Positions 10,690 through 19,610 of a stretch of 64,000 nt of DNA are shown here, one piece after another (the stretch's first letter is position 1; every line of letters starts with the position of its first letter). The position numbers were made by a program, and so were the translations under genes. The notes under the pieces were generated by a model, which saw only the letters and a list, made by a program, of their open reading frames with translations, had not been told where the DNA came from and did not search any database. The stretch is from assembly GCA_963932145.1 (NCBI GenBank), contig OZ010599.1, positions 43,424,298 to 43,488,297 of the forward strand. The letters run 5' to 3'. This DNA is from Acanthosepion lycidas. Taxonomy: Eukaryota; Mollusca; Cephalopoda; Sepiida; Sepiidae.

Positions 10690-11286
10690 TCTAGCTTTCT
10701 CTGATGGAGGCTATAAAAACATTTGGGCTGGTATTCAGATGAGCAGTTAGCCCACTGTGGGTGGGTCCTCCCATGCCTTCTGACAGTCTCCTAGAAGAAG
10801 AAAACTTTGATAGAAAACCTGCCTCATGGCCACACTAGATATCTTGCAAATGCTTGTCTACGGATAATGTGGCTTTGTGGTGAGGGTCGATGCAGTGCTG
10901 TGTAAGCTGTATCTGACCTTAAAACCAGCATAGGCATTAATGACAACTTTCCAGATTATAGTTTGTTTATTTTTTTTTTGTTGTTGTTTTTAATCCAAGT
11001 CCAAAGGTGATGGCGATGCAGCAACACGTATAGGTCTGATGGGCTGGAAGTGTGTAGCTGTTGAGCTACACATTTGGCGGCCTTTGGGTAGATGTAAAGT
11101 CACTTCATTGAGACAGGGGTGGATTTCAGTTCTTCCAGGGGTGTCTGAGAAGCACTTTTAAGGAGATCACTGCTCACCAGAAGATTGCTGGAAGGCTCTA
11201 GAAAAGGTGACCCAAAAATTGCCTTTCTCAGTATAGTGAGGCTGGTGGCAAATATCTATTTGGTGCTCAAAAAAAGTTAAAAACTA
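10690..11286 (+). mobile_element. Probable 5' untranslated region of endonuclease-bearing LINE
   Basis: This stretch is noticeably more GC-rich than its surroundings and directly precedes the start of the endonuclease frame at 11287. It contains TTAGCCCACTGTGGGTGGG, a short palindromic word, and AAGCTGTATCTGACCTTAAA. It has no long frame. Position and composition suggest the LINE leader, but the left boundary is not defined by a duplication or motif that can be seen. A T-rich patch (10966-10990) may be a later insertion. Confidence 0.4.
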
Positions 11287-11995
11287 ATGATGAAACTGAA
11301 ACTATCTTGTTGGAACATAAGGACTCTTGTAGATAATCCTGGGGGATGTACTCCTCAGTGCAGAACAGCTCTGGAGTTTAGGAAGCTAGAGAGATATTTT
11401 ATAGATGTAGCTGCTCTCTCGGAAACTCATTTAGCTGCTGATGGTCAGATTCAAGAAGTTGGAGATGGCTACACTTTCTTCTGGAAGGAAAAGTGTGCTG
11501 AGGAGGATAGAGTAACTGGTGTGGGTTTTCCTGTACATAACACACTTGTACCAAAACTTGCTGAATTTCCTAAAGGAGTCAGTGAGCATTTAATAACCCT
11601 TCTCCTACATCTAAATGGATCACAATACGCTACAATTATTAGTTCCTATACTCCAACAATGGACAGTACTGACATTTTAAAGCCTCAATTCTATGAATCT
11701 TTGAGAAGTATACTCAACATGATTCCAAAAGATGACAAGATTGTCTTCCTTGGTGACTTCAACGCCTGAGTTAGTGCAGATTGGGAGACCTGGAGTAGTT
11801 TGGGGAAATATGGTGTCAGGAAAATCAACACCAATAGTTTGATGCTTCTTGAACTCTGTACTGAGCTTAATCTTTTTATCTCCAGCACTCAATTCAAGCT
11901 TGGGGGTGATCATGTTACTATGTGGATTGTCATATGCCCTAGTCGACGAATGGGTTTATAAGGCGATCATATGCCGACCAGAAGATATCACACCT
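11287..11995 (+). pseudogene. LINE ORF2 N-terminus, AP-endonuclease domain
   Basis: The frame begins MMKLKLSCWNIRTL, with the Asn of the apurinic-endonuclease signature near the start. It continues with ALSETHLAADGQ (catalytic Glu), SSYTPTMDS and KIVFLGDFNA (catalytic Asp and Asn). A stop at 11767 interrupts just after GDFNA. Similarity continues as DWETWSSLGKYGVRKINTN and LMLLELCTELNLFIS, then a degraded TMWIVICPSRR block. The final SDH-type motif appears as CWTDHALV only after a 1.3-kb interruption (13290). These motifs and their order identify the targeting endonuclease of a non-LTR retrotransposon, the same family type as the RT at 3630-5215. It would nick target DNA to prime reverse transcription; this copy is inactive. 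Confidence 0.85.
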
Positions 11996-12068
11996 GTGGA
12001 GAGATACAAGCTATCTTTCTCAGATCATGACAATGGACAATTAGTAAACAAAAATATTTTAAAGACCA

Positions 12069-12093
12069 CTGTTCGATTAGGATAATCGAACAG
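12069..12093. other. Perfect 11-bp stem hairpin
   Basis: CTGTTCGATTA and its exact reverse complement are separated by GGA. No T-run follows, and the context is eukaryotic, so a bacterial-type terminator is not proposed. Confidence 0.85.
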
Positions 12094-12589
12094 TAATCTT
12101 TTCCCAGGTTCGCTTCGGTTTCAACACGAATACTGATCCACAATTCAAGGATGAATGATAAGGCTTAGCGAATTTTGATATAAGAATTTTAATATGTACA
12201 TATACACAAAATATTAAAATAAAAGAAAAATATAAGCATGAGTAAAACATCCGACGACCAGATCTCAAGACTTATGTTGGGATACCAAAATATGCCTAAA
12301 TCCAAATGGATTCGACTGAACCCGAACGGATAAAAAATATAAGTATGAATAACTACGAATGCAGAAATCAACGCATAACCAAAAGAGATGGGATAGGAGT
12401 TATATATTATTATTTTGACATGTGGAAAGGTGTTTGTAAGAACATAATATTTATGGATGCATGTGTATCTTTCTAACACGGGTCCAAAATATATAATTAC
12501 TTATCTTTATATTCAGTTCTCTTTTTTATCATTGTCCTTTTCAGTTCTCTTTTTTATCATTGTCTCTCTCACGTTTCCTCTTTTCTTTC

Positions 12590-12850
12590 TTTCCTTTTCT
12601 TTATACAAATCCAATTCCACACACGGTCCAGCTGTAACAGAGATGTACACTTTCTTCCTCTCTCTGGTTTTCTTTTTTCTTTCTTTCTTCTTCTGTATAC
12701 AGTTCAGTTTCAGCACACTATTCAACTGCAGCAGGGATATACACTTACTTCCTCTCTCTGGTTTTCTCTTTTCTTTCTTTCTTCTTCTTTACACAATTCA
12801 GCTTGTAACAGAGATATATACTTTCTTCCTCTCCGGTTTTCTCTTTTCTT
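12590..12850. repeat. Pyrimidine-rich tandem repeat, 3 units (about 77-99 bp)
   Basis: Three units contain CAGAGATGTACACTTTCTTC-like (or CAGGGATATACACTTACTTC-like) sequence, then CCTCTCTGGTTTTCT and a TTTCTTTC tract. They start near 12622, 12721 and 12799. A short CAGTTCTCTTTTTTATCATT duplication precedes them at 12515-12560. The reverse-strand KKERKKK-type frames are composition artefacts. Confidence 0.75.
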
Positions 12851-13289
12851 CAAACGCAGGCTGTATTCTCAGCGTACAAATTCCCTTACATCTTCTGTGA
12901 TAAATAACTTGATTTATCGTCTTCAATTTGGCTTAACGAACAGAAATACATGTTCTTATATTTCTTGTCCAGAGTTGCCTGGGATGAATCGGACAAGTTC
13001 CATCATTATCAAATGAGTCTCATCTTCCCATTCATAAGTTATCAGTGCTTCGATTTCGAGTCTTGCTCCTTCAAAGACAAGACAGCAACTGACTCCCAAG
13101 TAATTTTCTAACTCTCACATGTCCTGCGTTTTGGCATGAATTCCAGCTTACATCAGTCTCCTGTCTAGATTCTGTCTAGACATCTGTTGCTATGGGTAAT
13201 TGGGTCAGTCAACCTCTTGACTTGCTTTCCCAAAATGTCTTGAGACTCCCACGTGACCTCTTCTGTTGTCAGGCGGAGATTAACCTTAA

Positions 13290-13645
13290 TATATGCGTCC
13301 ATATTGTTAGATCTATTCATGGTGCAGATTGTTGGACTGATCATGCTCTAGTGGGGGCTAAAATAAATTTTGTTCTTAAACCAGCAACTAGACAAAACAA
13401 TGGAAAGCTTCCTGCATGTCTGAATGTTGCAAAATTGCATTCCCTGGAAACACAGGATTCGCTAAAACAACGACTTACTGAAATGAATGATACATCTTCA
13501 TGGGACTCTTTAAAGTAAAATATATATGAAGTGGCTTAGGAAGTTCTGGGTAAAATGCCAGCAAAACATCAAGAATGGTTTGATGAAAATTATAATGTTA
13601 TCAAGGAGATCATTGCAAGAAAGATCAACTGTCATTCACACAACA
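13290..13645 (+). pseudogene. LINE ORF2, end of endonuclease and linker to RT
   Basis: The plus strand resumes the LINE frame with GADCWTDHALVGAKINFVLK (the TDH motif with the conserved His), PACLNVAKLHSLETQDS and KQRLTEMNDTSSWDSLK. After a stop it continues KMPAKHQEWFDENYNVIK. These are the standard segments between the endonuclease and RT domains in this family. The RT is missing: similarity ends shortly before a (TA)n array at 13718. It pairs with 11287-11995 as one element split by an insertion. Confidence 0.8.
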
Positions 13646-13714
13646 AATGAATGCAGTGTTGTGGGGAGATTGGACATATCAGTGATGGTCATACTCACTT
13701 TGTGAATCAACAGT

Positions 13715-13717
<3 letters not shown>

Positions 13718-13785
<68 letters not shown>
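13718..13785. repeat. (TA)n followed by (TG)n microsatellite
   Basis: About 40 bp of TA dinucleotides pass directly into a GTGTGT run. TATGTATATG-type imperfect repeats continue to 13945. Confidence 0.95.
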
Positions 13786-13788
<3 letters not shown>

Positions 13789-14117
13789 TTTGTATTATAT
13801 ATTCATTCATATTATTTCAGTTATTTTATTTAAATTATTTTCTATATGTTAATTTATTATTTTCTCTTCTCCCTTTTATATGTGTGTATGTATATGTATG
13901 TATTTTATATATGTATGTGCATATATATGTACGAGTATGTGTATGTACACTGTGTGCCAAATAATTATCAAGATAACTTTTTTCTAATATTTCAAAAAAT
14001 TAACACAAAATTTTCACCCAATGTTGGCAACACTGATCTGCATAATCACTGAAATTTTTGTACTGATCAGTACAAATGTAAACAAACTGGCGCCATATTT
14101 GTTATCAGCATAGTGAT
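13786..14117. other. AT-rich DNA, low complexity then unrecognised
   Basis: 13860-13945 is TGTATGTATATG-type low complexity. The rest has no supported feature, apart from a small palindrome GTACTGATCAGTAC near 14069-14082. Confidence 0.5.
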
Positions 14118-14120
14118 TTT

Positions 14121-14187
14121 ACCTGTTGAAATAAATTATAACGTTTTTGATGATGTGTTAAGTTTTTCCTTGATGTATATCATATTG
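14121..14187 (+). repeat. Partial copy of the hammerhead-like repeat
   Basis: ACCTGTTGAAATAAATTATAAC, then TTTTTGATGATGTGTTAAG and TTTTTCCTTGATGTATAT, match base for base with few differences the minus strand of 9890 down to 9820. That includes the second strand of stem II, the GAAA and a shorter stem III (AT, 5-nt loop, AT, then A). The CTGATGA half is missing. The match shows that the structure at 9866-9925 belongs to a dispersed family. Confidence 0.6.
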
Positions 14188-14330
14188 CTCTGTATACTAT
14201 ACATTGAGCTCCCTTTATGGATCCTTCTTTTTAATATTTTATATTAAAAAGACCTACTTGGATTAAACTTTACACTCACGGATTTGATATTATCCATCTA
14301 TCTATCTATCTATCTATATATATATATATT

Positions 14331-14500
14331 ATAAATTAATTGATTTAAAATATTTTTTCGCTACACAGTTCTAACCATGTTTCAAAAATGGATGCTAAAA
14401 GCTTCAAATTTAATTTTGTAATTAAATTAAAGACATTATTTCCATTTCATCCTCAAGCGCTTGAGGATGAAATGAAACTAATGTCAATCAATTAATTTAT
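14331..14500. mobile_element. Palindromic MITE-like element (170 bp)
   Basis: Perfect 15-bp terminal inverted repeats ATAAATTAATTGATT lie at 14331-14345 and 14486-14500. Inside, GACATTA, CATTTCATCCTCAAGC and their complements form a near-perfect palindrome at 14433-14484, whose central 32 bp (14443-14474) are perfect with no loop. It sits at the edge of a (TATC)n/(TA)n tract. No coding capacity. Class unknown. Confidence 0.65.
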
Positions 14501-14593
14501 AATATTAATGCTCTGTAAATTTACATTGAGCACTATTTTGTAAAAATAAAAATATCTATAAGAACACTGGATTATATATCTTACTGTTCTTTC

Positions 14594-14597
<4 letters not shown>

Positions 14598-14637
<40 letters not shown>
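14598..14637. repeat. (TA)n microsatellite
   Basis: Uninterrupted TA dinucleotides. Confidence 0.95.
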
Positions 14638-14640
<3 letters not shown>

Positions 14641-15335
14641 CAAGTAAAAGGTTTGTCCCTTAGCTGATTGATGCTAACTTCACATTCTGACTCCACTCAT
14701 CAGCAACTGATTAGTTATACTTCTCTATTCTTCTTTTTTATATGCATATTTTTTCATAGTGTATCTGTGCATTTGCGTGCGTTCACCTATATATATACAT
14801 ATAATGTATATGAGATAGTGATATATATATTTTTACTTGATTACCTGTAATAACTGTCACAAAAAATATATAGATGAAGCCTCAAAGAATCTTAATAAAG
14901 ATTATATAAACACAAAAGGGACATTTTGCAAAACATCAAATGCATTGATTGCCCACTGTAATGAGATTAACCACTATTTTTGACATAAAAATTGCTACTT
15001 TGATCAAAGGAAAAAACAATTAACTACAACGAAAATGTTTTGATAGTTCTTCATTGTAAGGTCATCCACAGTAAATTTGTGTACTGGCTCTTATAACATT
15101 TCAACATTCCTACCACTGAGGGATATTTAATAACAAAACTGATGGAAACAAAAAAGAGAGTCTAAATGAAATCACCTATATAAAAAAAATTTAAATTTAA
15201 AATTCCTAGCATCCCTCATTCATGCCCATGCAGCAACATAACAAATTTACTTCAATGAAGTCATAAATGCCGAAACACATCACATGAAAACTTTTTCCAC
15301 TTTGTCATACATTTTTCCCCATATATATATATATA
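14638..15335. other. AT-rich DNA, nothing recognised
   Basis: No supported coding similarity or repeat. A short (TA)n occurs at 15321-15338. Confidence 0.5.
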
Positions 15336-15339
15336 TATC

Positions 15340-15590
15340 CACTACTCCACAGTGCCTCCTTGGCTTGGATTGAGGAATCGCAGAGCCGAGTTTGAATTCC
15401 AGTCAAATCCATTACATTCACTTACATGCTAATACCCTTGGGAAAGTTATGAATCCTCTTTCTCTCCCTCCAGCTATGGGTAAAATAGCAGGACAGACTG
15501 GGTTCTATAGCCTTGGATGGCAACTGGTCTAGGAGAAGAACAACTCTGAATTCAAAACCTGTGGAGAGTTGTTTGGGAACCTTGTGGCAC
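15340..15590 (+). repeat. tRNA-derived SINE copy
   Basis: It contains GAGTTTGAATTCCAGTCAAA (degenerate B box), ACATTCACTTACATGCTAAT, CCCTTGGGAAAG-TATGAATCC, GGATGGCAACTGGTCTAGGAG and CTCTGAATTCAAAACCTG. The same ordered blocks occur at 21715-21945, 51904-52100 and 53320-53500. A pol III B box near the head and a shared body support a SINE family. The A box is not convincingly readable in this copy. Confidence 0.65.
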
Positions 15591-15756
15591 TTAGTGAACC
15601 AGGTCTTTGTATTCGGCCCTTCAAAAAGTGTGGCTGGTCCTGCACGAAACCTTCACCACTATAATCAAATCTTATGTGCCATTGTCAGGCTGTCGGTTTC
15701 CTGGAAACTGATCTGCTTGACCCTCATACGTCGAATTTCGGCAGGAGAGTTGATGA

Positions 15757-15761
<5 letters not shown>
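15591..15761. other. GC-richer segment of unknown origin
   Basis: This stretch between the SINE and the TA array has more GC than its surroundings, including CTGGTCCTGCACGAAACC and CATACGTCGAATTTCGGCAG. Such composition is seen in LINE leaders here, but no match could be established by eye. Confidence 0.35.
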
Positions 15762-15798
<37 letters not shown>

Positions 15799-16577
15799 AT
15801 ATGTATGTATTTAGGCAGCAATCCTTCATTTATTCATGTTTCATTAAAAACAACATGTGATTAAGCTTTTTATTTAATTTTTCTTGTCTTTCAAATAAGT
15901 GTTTTCTTTTTTGTGCGTAGAAAGTGTCCAAATGTTCTATAATTCCAAGCACATTCGGCTATACTTTTAGCCATTATCAAAGATGATTTTATCTTTTCAG
16001 TTTAATTGAGTGGGTGTGTAGTGTGTATGTTTTTAAAACAAGCAGAATTCAAACCAAATTCATAAATAATTAATAATTACATCAGTCACATGACTACATG
16101 CCTATCCAGATGCCTTATGTTACTCTTATCTGACCACAGCTCTATTAGAACACATTTAAACACACACACAAACTTACCAGATTCTGTCTGAAACATACTA
16201 GTAGAAAACAAACATAATAACCTTATCCACCAGTAAAAAAAGATAAAAATAATGGAAGCCTTAACAATAAAAAAGAAAAAGGCAACACATAATAATATTA
16301 ATTACCAACATGGCTACAATGTGCTGTGTTTGTAAAATAAAACATCTCTATAATACTAAAAACATACACACAATGCACACACTCAATTACACTGAAAAAA
16401 TAAAATCATCCTGATAATGGCTAAAAGTATAGCTGAAAGTAATTGGAATTATAGAACATTTGGACAGTTTCTACATATTCTGTCTCCAAAAAAGAAAACA
16501 CTTGTTTGAACACAAGAAAAATTAAATAAAAAGCTTAATCGTAGTACCTTGTCGGTCATTTTCAATGAAACATGCAT

Positions 16578-16635
<58 letters not shown>
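15762..16635. mobile_element. Large palindromic element with ~200-bp arms
   Basis: A left arm at about 15832-16034 and a right arm at about 16362-16578 are reverse complements over about 200 bp with modest divergence. Shared words include GTTTCATT, ATTAAGCTTTTTATTTAATT, AAGTGTTTTCTTTTTTG, CTATACTTTTAGCCATTATC and ATTTGGACA. Both ends lead into (TA)n. The right arm reads CTGATAATGGC, a loop, then GCTGAAA, again a hairpin between half-motifs resembling a hammerhead core. The central 330 bp encode nothing recognisable. It may be a Penelope-like or foldback element. Confidence 0.65.
16590..16635. repeat. (TA)n microsatellite between two elements
   Basis: The TA run lies exactly between the palindromic element and the left terminal repeat of the mariner-like element. 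Confidence 0.9.
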
Positions 16636-16637
<2 letters not shown>

Positions 16638-18016
16638 TGTATCAAAAATACTTTTATAGACATTGTTGGTGGGTTCCTGACACCAAAACAAGGTAAAATG
16701 TCCATATAATAAACATATGTCCAAAAGGCCATTGTAGGCCTCAATACAGCAACTAATAACAAATGTTCAAAATGCCCTCCTCTTGCCTCTACACATGCAT
16801 GCTTCCATCGGATCATTGCCTGGTGAACTCTTTTAAATATTTCCACACCATGTCGAATGGTTTTGCAGGCCTCCATTAAACACAGATGAAGTGTCTCTGC
16901 ATTATTTAATATCAATTGTTTTAGTTGGCCCCAACAATAAAAATCCAAAGTATTGAGGTCAAAGAAATGAGCTGGCCATGGAACCAGTACTTTCCTACCT
17001 ATCCATCTTTCATGGTAGATGTCAGCCAGTGCCTTGCGAAAAATGTGACTAAAATGTGCTGCGGCCCTATCATGCATGTACCACATGCATCTTCGTATTA
17101 GCAGGGGTACTTCTAGCAGGTCTGGAAGTGTGTTCGAAATAAAGTCCCTGTAGACAACTCCTGTAACATGTGGTGGGAGAACATATGGGCCTACCAGACA
17201 GTCACCTACAATTCCAGGCCACATATTAGTTGTAAGTTGATGCTGGTGTATAGCCTGTATCAGAATTTGCGGGTGGATTGGAATCCATGGGGATTCCAAT
17301 TTCCCCACAAATGTTGGTTGTGTAAATTTGGTCTTCCATCTCTTCCAAATGTTGCCTCATCCATAAACAAGATTGAAATGACAAACAATGAATTGGAACT
17401 TTGTGCAATAAACCATCAACAAAACTTTTCCCACAGTAAGTGATCAGAGGGCGAAAGACCTTGCGCACATGGCAAATAATACAGATACAGGAGCTGCTTT
17501 TGAAGTACCCTCCATGTGGTACTATGAGATCTATAACATGCTAGGGTCACTTGATGTGTGCTGATACCTGTATTGTCTCTGACAGCCTGTAGAATATGTT
17601 CTTCATGCTCAGGTGTAAGAATTGATCTCAGTCTTTCTTGATCCATAGTTTGTGGTGTCAAGGATCCTGTCTCAACAATGCAACATATAAACAGCAGCAA
17701 AGGTTGGATGAATCAGCTGTGGCAACACAATTTGCCTGCTCATGATATGAATATCCTGCCATTGTTAAACAGAACACTTCTCAGTTAACTCACTACTACA
17801 CACATTAAGCATTGAAGACAGACTAGCCACAAATGTACATGAATGACAAATGTAACTTAGTCTATATGGCAACATAGTTCCAACTACCATAAACTTTTTT
17901 AAACTTAATAACACAAAAACAAAGTATTTGTGGACATATGTTCATATGGACTCTTGTCCTTGTTTTGATGTGAGGAATCTGGCCCCAAATTTTGTAAAAG
18001 TATTTTTGATATACCC
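16636..18016 (-). mobile_element. Mariner-like DNA transposon, degraded, long TIRs
   Basis: The ends are inverted repeats: left GGTGTATCAAAAATACTTTT (from 16636) and right, in complement, GGTATATCAAAAATACTTTT (to 18016). Similarity between the ends extends about 92 bp on each side, with shared words GGTTCCTGACA/GATTCCTCACA, CAAAACAAGG, GTCCATAT and ACATATGTCCA. Both ends abut TA dinucleotides, as expected for TA target sites. The interior is a broken transposase on the minus strand. Length is about 1.38 kb, so the whole element is present although the coding region is dead. Confidence 0.8.
16735..17700 (-). pseudogene. DDE transposase (mariner-related, DUF4817-type N-terminus)
   Basis: The minus strand encodes an HTH-type N-terminus (LTPEHEEHILQAVRDNTGIS, HSTTWRVLQKQLLYLYYL) at about 17480-17640. 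It then shifts frame to LFMDEATFGRDG with the first catalytic Asp (about 17335-17375), HNQHLWGNWNPHG, MWPGIVGDCLVGPYVLPPH, MWYMHDRAAAHFSH with the second Asp (near 17070), and a VPWPAHFFDLNTLDFYCWG block with the third acidic residue (about 16925-16985). It ends RGGHFEHLL near 16760. There are 36 residues between the second and third Asp. All three catalytic positions survive, but at least two frameshifts and a stop break the gene. This enzyme would cut and paste the element at TA. Confidence 0.85.
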
Positions 18017-18201
18017 TGTATATATATACGTGTGTGTGTGTGTGTGTGTGTCCAGGTAAGATAAGAACAAATGGAGTATAATTCCACTGTTCATAATATT
18101 TAATTTAAAAGAGGGCTCAATACAGAATACAGCTAAATGTTATTTATTATAGGAGATTAAAACAAAAACATGTTAAAAATCAGTAAGCAATAGCAATCAT
18201 G
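18017..18201. other. (TG)n and unrecognised AT-rich DNA
   Basis: A (GT)n run at 18031-18051 follows the transposon end. Nothing else is supported. Confidence 0.5.
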
Positions 18202-18229
18202 TTTCAACACTACAAATGTGTCTCCTCAG
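18202..18229 (-). other. Hammerhead-core-like hairpin
   Basis: Minus-strand CTGAGGA (complement of 18223-18229), GACAC, a 7-nt loop, GTGTT and GAAA (complement of 18202-18205) fit the consensus CUGANGA, stem II, GAAA. A following stem III and cleavage nucleotide are not found, so only the core is present. It may be a terminal fragment of a Penelope-like element. Confidence 0.35.
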
Positions 18230-18639
18230 GCAATAGTAAATTACTGGTGAGTGAATGATTAATTTCATTTCAAAAGCAAAATACTTCTTTTTTTTTAAAG
18301 AGAAAGAGAAGATGAAAAAAATGAGTTTTAATGGAAGATGAATTAAAATGAGGTGTGTGAGTTTGATTAACCAATCAAATGTAAGGTCTATGCTAAAATC
18401 CAAACCAACTGAAAAAGTATATAGGTCATGACATGAAGTTTCCTACATTGAAATTCTAGACAATTTCACTTGTGACTGATACAAAATACTTTGATTAACA
18501 GTTTGATTTACAGCACCTGATATTCCTAACTCATCAAGGTACTGACCAAGCTTGATATTGCTTAACTTCAGTGATCATATGGGGATCAGTGTTTCACCAT
18601 GATGGGGCCATAAGATCATTTATGAATACATATGAATAC
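18230..18639. other. AT-rich DNA, nothing recognised
   Basis: No coding similarity or repeat supported. Confidence 0.5.
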
Positions 18640-19335
18640 ATTGAAACTTGATAATAAACATCAATTATAAGAAGAAAGAATGGATGGTTGTCAGCAAAAT
18701 GAACAGCCCAACATGCAAATTACAAATTAGAGATACCAAAATCAAATAAGTACAACAATTTAAATATCTGAGAAGAATTTTAATGGAAGATGGAAAGTTC
18801 TATACTGGAATCTGAAGGCACATTGAAATAGCAAAAGATGTTTCCCAAAAGCAAAGGAAAGTATTAAGAAACAGGAATAATTTTTAGAAACAAAGAAGTG
18901 GGTACTGAACTGTCATGTAAGATCATTCCTCCTATATGGTAGTGAATACTGGATCCTATATGGTAGCGAATACACAGATGAAGAGGAGATGAAGCAACAG
19001 AAGTGTGGTTCTACAGAAAGATTGCTGAGAATACCATGGCTCGGACATGTGACCAATAAGGAAATTTTAGAGAAAATGGAAACAAATAGATACTTGCACT
19101 TAACATCAGAAAGAGAGAGTTGAAAATTCTAGGGCATATAATAAGGAAAGAGATTGAAAGCAAGAGAGACTGAGGAAAACAATGCATAACCTATCTAGCA
19201 AGATTGAGTAAATGGATGGTGGAACAAGGTTTAAGAGATAAAAGATAAAATTTATGAAAGTGTTATAAAAAACAGGAAATTGTGGAGAGTCATAATTGCT
19301 AATGCCCTGAAAGGACACAGAATAAATAAAAAAGA
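18640..19335 (+). pseudogene. RTE-like LINE RT, 3' half
   Basis: Plus-strand frames give EWMVVSKMNSPTCKLQIRDT, QQFKYLRRILMEDGKFYTGI, HIEIAKDV, SQKQRKVLRNRN, a LLYGSEY block (duplicated: SEYWILYGSEYTDEEEM), a WFYRK-like segment, RLLRIPWLGHVTNKEILEKM, ETNRYLHLT, SKWMVEQG-like and KNRKLWRVIIANALKGHR. This is the C-terminal half after the YADD core of the RTE-like family dispersed through the window, and the best copy of that region. A short internal duplication (GGATCCTATATGGTAG, about 18945-18985), stops and frameshifts inactivate it. A GAAGATGAAGAA stutter after 19330 may be its 3' simple tail. Confidence 0.85.
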
Positions 19336-19506
19336 AGATGAAGAACAGGGAGTGGGCAAGACACTGGTTAGGAAGAAATGGCTATAATATCCATAATATA
19401 TATAATAATAATCCTGAGTCTCCACAGAATTTTTTCCTTTGCAAATTTCCTTTTTTTTCCATTGTTTATGGAGGTCTTCTGTGTGTGTTTTTTAAAAAGT
19501 CATGTA

Positions 19507-19608
19507 TTAGGTTGGTGCAAAAATAATGACGTAATAATGTCGTTTTTTGACGTATTTTTTAACGTAAAAAAACGACATTATTACGTCATTATTTTTGCAC
19601 CAACCTGA
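19507..19608. mobile_element. Mariner MITE, 102-bp class
   Basis: A nearly perfect palindrome starting TTAGGTTGGTGCAAAAATAA and ending in GCACCAACCTGA is flanked by TA on both sides (19505-19506, 19609-19610). The inner part has TGACGTAATAATGTCG and its complement around a short AT loop. The termini resemble those of mariner MITEs of the MADE1 type. The closest copy is at 28022-28123. Confidence 0.9.
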
Positions 19609-19610
19609 TA

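Larger units (their letters stand above)
11996..13289. mobile_element. 1.3-kb insertion splitting the LINE endonuclease
   Basis: The endonuclease frame is lost near 11995 and regained near 13290 (SIHGADCWTDHALVGAKI), so the DNA between is foreign to the LINE. It holds a perfect 11-bp hairpin (CTGTTCGATTA / TAATCGAACAG) at 12069-12093, AT-rich sequence, a pyrimidine-rich tandem repeat (12590-12850) and a GC-normal right part. No transposase, LTR ends or target duplication could be identified. The junctions are estimated from protein similarity to within about 30 bp. Confidence 0.55.

Noticed and set aside
12069-12093. Rho-independent terminator
   Set aside because: No T-tract follows and the sequence is from a eukaryote.
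12513-12725. Lys/Arg/Glu-rich minus-strand frame as a nuclear protein
   Set aside because: It is the complement of a pyrimidine-rich tandem repeat.
19505-19610. Complete mariner transposon
   Set aside because: At 102 bp it has no coding; it is a MITE.
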